NCBI GenBank assembly: GCA_014304965.1
Contig: JACRTZ010000245.1
Coordinates: 1-9,351, forward strand
Source of the DNA: Vulcanimicrobiota bacterium
GTDB lineage: Bacteria; Vulcanimicrobiota; Vulcanimicrobiia; Vulcanimicrobiales; Vulcanimicrobiaceae
Reading direction: 5' to 3'
DNA: 9,351 nt
The notes beneath the pieces were generated by a model. The model was not told where the DNA came from. It ran no database searches and saw only the letters and a program-made list of their open reading frames with translations. Below are positions 1 through 6,158 of the stretch, one piece after another. Positions within the stretch are counted from its first letter, which is position 1. Each line of letters starts with the position of its first letter. The position numbers and the translations under genes were made by a program.

Positions 1-189
1 GGGCTCAACATCGACTTCACGAACTACCGCTTTATGCTGTATGGCGTCATCCTCGTGGCGATGATGCTGTTCCGGCCCGAAGGCCTCATCCCGAGCCGGC
101 AGCGCAAGGCCGAGTTTCGCGAGGCCCTCATCGATCCGGCGCTCAGTGCGCAAGAGCAAGCCGAATACCAGGGCGGGCCGGCGGGCTGA
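1..189 (+). CDS. livM: Branched-chain amino-acid ABC transporter permease LivM, C-terminal end (partial)
   Basis: The window opens inside this gene, and only the last 62 codons are present, ending at TGA 187-189. The visible protein contains a hydrophobic segment (FMLYGVILVAMMLF) followed by RPEGLIPSRQR, the usual C-terminal end of LivM-type inner-membrane permeases: last transmembrane helix, then a basic cytoplasmic tail. The family forms a LivH/LivM channel that imports leucine, isoleucine, valine or related substrates, powered by LivG and LivF. The stop overlaps the livG start as TGATG, which implies translational coupling. Identification rests on this short tail plus the two ATPase genes that follow. 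The substrate cannot be read from it, and the family also includes amide and urea transporters. Confidence 0.85.
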   Translation, partial: GLNIDFTNYRFMLYGVILVAMMLFRPEGLIPSRQRKAEFREALIDPALSAQEQAEYQGGPAG

Positions 190-959
190 TGTCGTTCTTC
201 AAGTTGACGAACGTCCGCAAAACCTTCGGTGGCCTCGTTGCCGTCAACGACCTGTCGTTTTCGATCGAGCCCGGCAGCATCGTGGCGATGATCGGCCCCA
301 ACGGCGCCGGCAAATCCACCGTCTTTAACCTCATCACCGGCATCTACGCACCGAGTTCGGGCGCGATCGACCTCGAAGGCCGCTCCCTTTGCGGGTTGCG
401 CACGGACGCGATCACGGCGCGCGGGATCGCGCGCACCTTTCAGAACATTCGCCTCTTCGCGTTCATGTCGGCGCTCGACAACGTGATGACGGGTCAGCAC
501 GCGCTGATGCATGCGTCGCTCGTAGACTCGCTGTTGCACACGCCGCGGCAGCGCCAAGAAGAAGCGCGCGTGCGCGAGCGCGCCTTCGATTTGCTGCGTT
601 TCGTCGGGCTCGATCGGTCGGCCGGCGACTACGCCCGCAATTTACCGTACGGTCACCAGCGCCGGCTCGAGATCGGGCGCGCACTCGCCTCCGAGCCGAA
701 GCTCTTGTTGCTCGATGAGCCCGCAGCCGGCATGAACCCGCGCGAAAAGGAAGATCTCGTCGACCTGATCGAGCGCATCCGCGCGACCGGCGTCACCGTG
801 TTTTTGATCGAGCACGACATGGCGCTGGTCATGAAGATCAGCGAACGCGTCACCGTACTCGACCACGGCGAGAAGATCGCCGAAGGGCCGCCCGAGATGG
901 TGCGCAACGACGAGCGCGTGATCGAAGCCTATCTCGGCAGAGAGACGGCAACGCACTGA
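189..959 (+). CDS. livG: Branched-chain amino-acid ABC transporter ATP-binding protein LivG
   Basis: A 256-residue cytoplasmic ATPase that would energise import through the LivH/LivM channel as a pair with LivF. Visible motifs are Walker A GPNGAGKS (36-43), Q-loop Gln85 in ARTFQNIRLF, signature PYGHQRRLEIGRAL (153-166) in the place of LSGGQ, Walker B LLLLDEP (172-178) and the H-loop in IEHDM (His209). The variant signature and the long helical insert around residues 100-150 are typical of LivG rather than LivF. Length is normal (about 250-260). The ATG shares its A with the livM stop (TGATG), so translation is probably coupled. A G-rich stretch just upstream may help ribosome binding. Assignment to the family is secure. 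The transported substrate (branched-chain amino acids, or an amide, urea or aromatic acid) is not determined. Confidence 0.95.
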   Translation: MSFFKLTNVRKTFGGLVAVNDLSFSIEPGSIVAMIGPNGAGKSTVFNLITGIYAPSSGAIDLEGRSLCGLRTDAITARGIARTFQNIRLFAFMSALDNVMTGQHALMHASLVDSLLHTPRQRQEEARVRERAFDLLRFVGLDRSAGDYARNLPYGHQRRLEIGRALASEPKLLLLDEPAAGMNPREKEDLVDLIERIRATGVTVFLIEHDMALVMKISERVTVLDHGEKIAEGPPEMVRNDERVIEAYLGRETATH

Positions 960-964
960 TGCAC

Positions 965-970
965 GGAAGG
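965..970 (+). promoter_or_regulatory. Probable ribosome-binding site of livF
   Basis: GGAAGG lies in the 24-base gap between livG and livF, 13 bases before the ATG at 984 and 19 before the in-frame ATG at 990. The spacing is longer than optimal for either. It favours 984 and is the only purine-rich Shine-Dalgarno-like run in the gap. Confidence 0.45.
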
Positions 971-983
971 CAGCACTAACCGT

Positions 984-1700
984 ATGGCGATGCTCGAGCT
1001 GCAGGACGTGGATGCGCAGTACGGCCGCATTCGCGCGCTCTCGGGAGTCAGCCTGACGGTCGAAGAGGGCGAAATCGTCACCTTGATCGGCGCCAACGGC
1101 GCCGGAAAGACGACGACCTTGCGGACGATCAGCGGGCTTTTGCGGCCGGTGCGCGGTTCCATTCGCTTCGAGGGCCGCGAACTGACGAAGCGTCCGCCGG
1201 ACGACATCGTGCGCCAAGGTTTGGGGCATTCGCCCGAGGGCCGACGTGTGTTCGCGCGCATGAGCGTGCGCGAAAATCTCGAGCTCGGCGCGTTTACGCG
1301 TTCGTCGCGCACCGAGATCGCCGAAGATCTCGAACGCTCGCTCGTGACCTTTCCACGCTTACGCGAACGCCTGACGCAGAAGGCCGGCACGCTCTCCGGG
1401 GGCGAGCAGCAAATGCTCGCGATCGCGCGCGCGCTGATGTCGCGCCCGCGCCTCTTGATGCTCGACGAACCGTCGCTCGGCCTCTCGCCGATTCTGGTTC
1501 AGACGATCTTCGGCGTGATTCGCGACATCAACGCGCGCGGTACGACGGTTCTGCTGATCGAGCAAAACGCGCGCCAGGCGCTCTCGATCGCTCGGCGCGG
1601 CTACGTGCTCGAGGTCGGCAAGATAGCCTTCGCCGACACCGCGGCCAACTTGATGGCGAGCGAGGCCGTGCGCGCCGCCTATCTCGGCGGCGCCGCCTAG
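984..1700 (+). CDS. livF: Branched-chain amino-acid ABC transporter ATP-binding protein LivF
   Basis: A 238-residue cytoplasmic ATPase, the partner of LivG. Visible motifs are Walker A GANGAGKT (36-43), the GHSPEGRRVF segment (81-90) characteristic of LivF, signature LSGGEQQMLAIARAL (137-151) and Walker B LLMLDEP (157-163). The H-loop position is Gln194 in LLIEQNA, which is normal for LivF and not a defect. Length matches the family (about 235). It is the last gene of the transporter operon. A second in-frame ATG at 990 is possible; 984 was chosen because it sits closer to the GGAAGG run. The TAG stop (1698-1700) interlocks with the stop of the convergent acetyltransferase gene, leaving no room for an intergenic terminator. 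Confidence 0.95.
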   Translation: MAMLELQDVDAQYGRIRALSGVSLTVEEGEIVTLIGANGAGKTTTLRTISGLLRPVRGSIRFEGRELTKRPPDDIVRQGLGHSPEGRRVFARMSVRENLELGAFTRSSRTEIAEDLERSLVTFPRLRERLTQKAGTLSGGEQQMLAIARALMSRPRLLMLDEPSLGLSPILVQTIFGVIRDINARGTTVLLIEQNARQALSIARRGYVLEVGKIAFADTAANLMASEAVRAAYLGGAA

Positions 1701-2218
1701 CTTTCGCGTCTGAGGAATTTGTAGAAGAAGGTCGTGGCGCAGGGCCGGCCGTCGGGAAACAGCGCGAAATCGGGAACCTCGCCGCTGCGCTCCCAGCCTT
1801 CGCGGGCGTACAAGCGTTCCGCATCGCCGCTGGCTGTATCGAGCACGAGCAGCGTCTTTCCGGCCTCGAGCGCGCCTCGTTCGGCCGCGGCGAGCAGCGC
1901 CGCGCCGATGCCGCGTTTACGCGCGCGGCGGTGCACGAGCATTTTGGCAAGGTCGCCGCGATGCGGCTGGTTTTCGGGCAGATCGGTGATGACTTGCACC
2001 GTGCCGACGATTGCGCCGTCGTCGTCCTCGGCCGCGAACACGATCCGCTCGCCGCGAGCCACGCCCGCCGCCGCGCCGCGCCAGAAGGTCTCGGCCTTTT
2101 CTCGCGTCATCGGCAGCATGAAACTGACCGACGCGCCCCCTTCGACGCAATCCAGGAGCACGTCGCTCAGCCCCCGAACCTCACGTTCGCCGATCGCGTG
2201 CAGACGCCGAATCGTCAT
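1697..2218 (-). CDS. GNAT-family N-acetyltransferase, tabtoxin-resistance (TTR)-like
   Basis: A 173-residue protein with the GNAT fold. The acetyl-CoA-binding motif A is visible as AKMLVHRRARKRGIGAALL (91-109), with R100-K-R-G-I-G fitting R/Q-x-x-G-x-G. Motif B follows around LYAREGWERSGEVPDF (137-151). From memory of the family, segments near EGGASVSFM (26-34), LLVLDTASGD (123-132) and PDGRPCATTFFYKFL (155-169) resemble the tabtoxin-resistance acetyltransferase of Pseudomonas. Such enzymes transfer acetyl from acetyl-CoA to an amino group of a small molecule; the substrate here is unknown. It is the last gene of the - strand cluster, 12 bp after nagA, and its ATG at 2218 has no clear Shine-Dalgarno sequence, so coupling to nagA is likely. 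It converges on livF with interlocked stop codons (CTAG at 1697-1700). Confidence 0.85.
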   Translation of the reverse strand: MTIRRLHAIGEREVRGLSDVLLDCVEGGASVSFMLPMTREKAETFWRGAAAGVARGERIVFAAEDDDGAIVGTVQVITDLPENQPHRGDLAKMLVHRRARKRGIGAALLAAAERGALEAGKTLLVLDTASGDAERLYAREGWERSGEVPDFALFPDGRPCATTFFYKFLRRES

Positions 2219-2230
2219 GGCGCCGCGAGG

Positions 2231-3397
2231 TTAGCCGACGCTGGTCGCGGTGATCGGAAGCAGGTTGTGGGCGCCGAAGACCGGGCGGCCGCCGACGATC
2301 GTCGCTAGCACCTCGTGCTGCTCGTCCCAAATGGAGAGGTCGGCGCGTTTGCCGCGCGCGAGCGTGCCGCATTCGCGCTCGATGCCGAGCAAACGTGCGG
2401 GCGCCGCCGTTGCGGAAACGATCGCTTCTTCGAACGGTATGGACGCATACTCCATCAGATTGCGCACGGCCTGATCGCAGTGGAGCGCGCTGCCGGCGAT
2501 GGTGCCGTCCTCCGACCGCACCACGCCGCCTTCGATGCGGTAGCGGCTATCGGCCGGCGCCATGTAATCGGTCGCGAGCACGAGCCGGTTGCCGAGCGCC
2601 CGGTACAGCACGTCGATCATGACGGGCGCGATGTGAAAGCCGTCGCAGATCGCCTGCACCGTCGTGCGCGGCTCTTGCATGAAGGCTGCGAGGATCGAGG
2701 GCTCGCGGTGATCGAGCGGCGGCATCGCGTTGAACGCGTGCGTTAGCGTGCGAAAGCCCATGCCGATCGCGAGCATCCCGTCGCTGTACTTCGCCGACGT
2801 ATGACCTGCCGAACACACGATGCCTTGATCGAACAGAAAGCGCGTCGCGTCGTCCGCGCCCGGAATTTCGGGTGCGAGCGTCACCATGACGAGCGCGCCG
2901 CGGCACGCGTCTACCATTGCGCGCGCGCGCTCTTTGCTTGCGGGCACGATCCATTCGTGGCGGTGCACCCGCCGGTATTTCGGATTGAGGAACGGGCCCT
3001 CGAAGTGGATGCCCAAGCATCGGGCGCCCGCGATGGCCGGACGCTCGACGAGGCCGTGCGCCGCTTCGGCGACCTCGGACGCGGCGTGCATCATCGAATC
3101 CCAAGGCGCCGTCATGATCGTTGCGACGAAACCGCTCGCCCCGTGGGTCGCGTAGTCTCGCGAGGCCGTTTCGACCGCATGCCCCTGATCGCGATTGAAG
3201 AGCGCGTCGTTCGCGCCGTTGGTATGGACGTCGATCATGCCGGACGCGATCGTCGCGTGCAGCGGAAGCGCGAAGTCGCTCGGTCCGTCGTTGCCGAGAA
3301 TCTCGAGGATGCGTCCGTTTTCGACGACCAGGCGCCCGTATTGCAGAGCGCCGGTGCCTACGGCAAGGCGAGCCGGCCCGAGGGTATATCGTGGCAC
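2231..3397 (-). CDS. nagA: N-acetylglucosamine-6-phosphate deacetylase NagA
   Basis: A 388-residue amidohydrolase that removes acetate from GlcNAc-6-phosphate to give glucosamine-6-phosphate, the committed cytoplasmic step in GlcNAc salvage and cell-wall amino-sugar recycling. Visible active-site parts are HTNG (58-61), metal ligand Glu133 in HFEGPFLNP, His199 in SAGHT, His220 in THAFNAMPP, Arg231 in HREPS, His255 in CDGFH, and catalytic Asp277 in LATDYMAPA. These correspond to E131, H195, H216, R227, H251 and D273 of the E. coli enzyme. The first metal motif reads H-T-N rather than H-x-H. The frame stays open upstream into the dynamin-like gene, but no homology begins before PRYTLGPARL. The GTG at 3395-3397 therefore gives the normal family length and leaves a 64-bp gap. 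No clear ribosome-binding site is present, and the GTG lies inside a hairpin. No nagB, nagK or PTS gene is in view. Confidence 0.92.
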   Translation of the reverse strand: MPRYTLGPARLAVGTGALQYGRLVVENGRILEILGNDGPSDFALPLHATIASGMIDVHTNGANDALFNRDQGHAVETASRDYATHGASGFVATIMTAPWDSMMHAASEVAEAAHGLVERPAIAGARCLGIHFEGPFLNPKYRRVHRHEWIVPASKERARAMVDACRGALVMVTLAPEIPGADDATRFLFDQGIVCSAGHTSAKYSDGMLAIGMGFRTLTHAFNAMPPLDHREPSILAAFMQEPRTTVQAICDGFHIAPVMIDVLYRALGNRLVLATDYMAPADSRYRIEGGVVRSEDGTIAGSALHCDQAVRNLMEYASIPFEEAIVSATAAPARLLGIERECGTLARGKRADLSIWDEQHEVLATIVGGRPVFGAHNLLPITATSVG

Positions 3398-3407
3398 GTC
3401 GGTGCCA
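3392..3407 (-). promoter_or_regulatory. Inverted repeat enclosing the nagA start codon
   Basis: A perfect 6-bp inverted repeat with a 4-base loop: on the coding strand TGGCAC, CGAC, GTGCCA. The GTG proposed as the nagA start is the first three bases of the downstream arm. In mRNA this hairpin would occlude the start codon. In DNA it is a 16-bp dyad of the size bound by dimeric repressors. An out-of-frame ATG overlaps the upstream arm. The dyad is seen directly; any regulatory role is inference. Confidence 0.4.
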
Positions 3408-3461
3408 TATTCTGGAATGCGCCGTTCGTGCCTTCGGCGCTCGCCTTCACATGAACAAGCC

Positions 3462-6143
3462 CTACGATTCTTTGCGCCCCAGGAAGCGGTCCAGCGCGCT
3501 GCGCAGGCGCGGCCGCGTGCTCGCGGCATCGCTTCGGTTGGCGAGCGAGGCGAGTTCCGACGCGCGCCGCTCGCGCTCCGCGAGCCGGCGCATGTGTTCC
3601 TCAGCGTGCGTTTCGAGCGTTTCGCGGAGCGCCCCCAGTTCGTTCCAGGCGGCCGGCGCCCGGCCGGAGCGCTTGGCTTCCAAGAACTCGTGGGCGGAAA
3701 CCGTGAAGATGCGCCCCACCGGCACGCCGCGTTCGCGCAGGTAGCGCGCGGCCAGCTCGACGACGTTGCGCCGCTCGGAGGGGGTCTCGTTGTCGGCGAT
3801 CGTGTGCGCGAGCAGCATCGGCTTCTTGAATTCCGCAACGCGCACGTACAAGTCCAATTCCCGATCGGAAAGTTGACGGGAGAACAAACCCAAGACTTCG
3901 CTTGCGGCGCGCGCCGCGGCCAGCGCGATTTCTTGCGCGCGCGGATTTCCCGAGTCGAAGGCGGGCGCGTGCACGACGACGAGCTGTCGCGGCATCCGCC
4001 AGGGGACTTCGATGAGCACGGGCGAGCGCGCGGCGCGGGCGACCGCTTCGGTTGGCGGGATCTCGTGCCACGTCGCGTCCGCTTCGAGGCCGAAGGCGCG
4101 CTGCTCGTCGCCGTAGCGCACGTGAATCGGGAAGATTGCCTCGCGGCCCGCTTCGTCTTGAAGCAATTGCGCGCCGGCGAGCGCGTCGATCAGACTCGAC
4201 TTGCCGCGCCGCAGCGCGCCGAGCAAGACGACGCGATATCGCTCGGGTCGCAACCCGCGGTCGTAGGCACTTTCGTCGAAGGCGATTTCGGCGAGCGAAG
4301 ATTCCGTCGGCACGCTTCGGACGCTGCCTTGGTCGGCGCGCGCGGTCAGGCGCAAGGCGGATGCGCGGGCGCCGATCGCGTCCGCCGCGCCGAGCATGCC
4401 GAGCGCCGCCGCCGCGGAGCGTTCGCGCTCTTCGGGCGATGGAAGCGCGAGCGCTTCGTCCAGCGGTCCGAGCACCTCAGCACGAAGATCGCGTCGTTCG
4501 CGCGTCACGGCTGCGGCCGTATCGGCGTAGATGCCGCGCACGTCGCTCGCGAAACGGTCGGCGAACGCCGCGACGTCGCGCTCGAGCGCCTGAAAAAACG
4601 ACGCCTGCAAATCGGCGCCGAGTTCGCGTTTCATGTACTCGCCGCGCGGGTGCGCTGCGAATGCGGACGCAACCGCGTGCACGAACGAGACGGCCGGACC
4701 GCCGATCGCGCCCAGCACGATCGTCGAGGCGAAGCCGGCCGCAAGATCGCGCGACCAGGCGCCCGTGCCGGCCTCCCCACCGAGACGGTGCGCGGCGAGG
4801 TCGAGAACGCGCAGCGTCGGACGTTCGCGGCCGACCACGTCCAGCGCGAGCGCGACGTCGCTCGAAACGTCATGCGCGAATCGCGAAAAGATCGGCGCGA
4901 GCGTTGCATCCACGAGCGAATGAAAGCGGCTGCGATCGCGCACGCGCTCGATGTCGGCCACGTCGATCGCCGAGGAGAGCGTGCGCGTCGCCTCGCCGGC
5001 GAGCGCGCCCCCGCGCTCCGAAATCCAGCGTTCGCGTTCGGCGCCAGCTGCGAGGACGTCGTCGGCTTCGCGCGCGAGCGCGCGCTCGCGTTCGACGAGT
5101 GTCCGTTCCGCTTGCGCGCGTTCGAGCGCGAGCGCTTCCGGCGCTGCGGAAAGGGCGTTTGCGTCGCGGCGTAACCGCGAGGACGCTTGCGCTGCGATTT
5201 CGAGCACGACGTCGAGCGCGCGTGCCGTTCGGGCTGCCTGCGCGCGTTTTTCGAGGGAGCGATCGAGCGCGCGCAAGAGTGCCGGGAAACCGCTGCGCTC
5301 GGCAAGCGCCTCGTCGGCGTCGAGGGTAGCTCGCGCGAAGTCGTGCGCGGATACCGCAAAGACTTCGGCCGCCGGAGCGAAGCGGTCGGCGCGCGAGACG
5401 ATCCGTTCCCGGGCATGCTCCCACGCCTCGCGGCCGTCCGCTTCTCGCATCCGCCACAGATCGATTTTCGTCTGCACGATAAAGATCGTGCGAACGTGTT
5501 CGCCGATCAACCCCAAGAACGCGGCGTCGCCCTCGCTGAACGGCTGCTGCGTGTCGATCAGGTACAGGACGGCGTCGGTGCGCGGGAGATACGCCAGCGT
5601 CGCGCGCCGGTGCGCCGGGTTGAGGGATGCAAGCCCCGGCGTGTCGGCCACGAGAAAACCGCGCTCGAGATAGGGCGACGCGACGCGAACCGTGACGAAC
5701 GATGGAGCCGCGTCCTCCTCGCCGGTCGCGTCGTGCAAGCCGCCGAGGTCGTCCTTGCCGACGGCGACGAAGCGCGAAAGGCGGTCGATCGGAATCCGCT
5801 CTTCGCGGCCCGATGGGTACCGTGCCGTCGCGGATTCTTGCGGCGCGAACTCGAGTTCGGTAATGGTCGCGGTCGAGGGATTGATGTCGGTTGCGAGCAG
5901 GCCGGCAATCCGGCCATTGTCCTCATATCGGACCTTACCGAGCAGCGCGTTCAGCAGATACGATTTTCCGCTCGAGAATTCGCCGACCACCGCGAGCGTG
6001 AAACGGCGCACGAGACTCGCCCGGACGTCGGCAAGGCGCGCTGCGCTGGTCTCGCGTTGCGGCCAGGACGCGAGGAAGTCGCCGCCGAGCAGCCGCGAAA
6101 GCTCGTCCAGAACGTCGAGAAGGGGGGCCGGCGCCTCGGGCAA
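3462..6143 (-). CDS. Tandem dynamin-like GTPase, second GTPase domain degenerate
   Basis: An 893-residue bacterial dynamin-family protein. The first GTPase domain is complete: G1 GEFSSGKS (54-61), switch threonines in NPSTATITE (88-96), G3 DTPG (167-170), G4 QTKID (224-228) and G5-like VSAHDF (264-269). A helical region follows, with charged heptad-like sequence at about 336-375. A hydrophobic stretch, about 467-497 and containing VLGAIGGPAVSFV, is a candidate membrane-inserting paddle or tip. A second P-loop, GALRRGKSS (642-650), opens a domain where G3 is HAPA (725-728) and no NKxD is seen, although a VSAHEF copy (815-820) remains. Such proteins bind GTP and tubulate, fuse or repair membranes. 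The start is TTG at 6143: an in-frame TAA lies six bases upstream of it, and the next usual start would cut into G1. The gene follows the hydrolase-mutase gene by 15 bp and precedes nagA by 64 bp. Confidence 0.85.
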   Translation of the reverse strand: MPEAPAPLLDVLDELSRLLGGDFLASWPQRETSAARLADVRASLVRRFTLAVVGEFSSGKSYLLNALLGKVRYEDNGRIAGLLATDINPSTATITELEFAPQESATARYPSGREERIPIDRLSRFVAVGKDDLGGLHDATGEEDAAPSFVTVRVASPYLERGFLVADTPGLASLNPAHRRATLAYLPRTDAVLYLIDTQQPFSEGDAAFLGLIGEHVRTIFIVQTKIDLWRMREADGREAWEHARERIVSRADRFAPAAEVFAVSAHDFARATLDADEALAERSGFPALLRALDRSLEKRAQAARTARALDVVLEIAAQASSRLRRDANALSAAPEALALERAQAERTLVERERALAREADDVLAAGAERERWISERGGALAGEATRTLSSAIDVADIERVRDRSRFHSLVDATLAPIFSRFAHDVSSDVALALDVVGRERPTLRVLDLAAHRLGGEAGTGAWSRDLAAGFASTIVLGAIGGPAVSFVHAVASAFAAHPRGEYMKRELGADLQASFFQALERDVAAFADRFASDVRGIYADTAAAVTRERRDLRAEVLGPLDEALALPSPEERERSAAAALGMLGAADAIGARASALRLTARADQGSVRSVPTESSLAEIAFDESAYDRGLRPERYRVVLLGALRRGKSSLIDALAGAQLLQDEAGREAIFPIHVRYGDEQRAFGLEADATWHEIPPTEAVARAARSPVLIEVPWRMPRQLVVVHAPAFDSGNPRAQEIALAAARAASEVLGLFSRQLSDRELDLYVRVAEFKKPMLLAHTIADNETPSERRNVVELAARYLRERGVPVGRIFTVSAHEFLEAKRSGRAPAAWNELGALRETLETHAEEHMRRLAERERRASELASLANRSDAASTRPRLRSALDRFLGRKES

Positions 6144-6158
6144 GGCGTTTTAACTTAG

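Noticed and set aside
24..557. A 177-codon frame on the - strand over the livM/livG junction.
   Set aside because: It is opposite intact livM and livG coding sequence, has biased composition and contains no known motif.
2880..2940. GCGC-rich runs suggestive of a short tandem repeat.
   Set aside because: They are ordinary Ala/Arg codons in nagA, with no regular repeat unit.
3391..3408. Possible sigma-54 promoter, because TGGCAC occurs on both strands.
   Set aside because: The required GC of the -12 element is absent at the correct spacing (CC is found), and the motif is explained by the inverted repeat.
3195..5174. A 659-codon open frame on the + strand opposite nagA and the dynamin-like gene, with several other long opposite-strand frames (for example 4052-5329, 5187-6158, 6192-7307, 7500-8282).
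   Set aside because: They are antisense to genes with clear domain motifs. Their translations are Arg/Ala/Glu-rich with no recognisable domain, as expected from GC-biased third positions.
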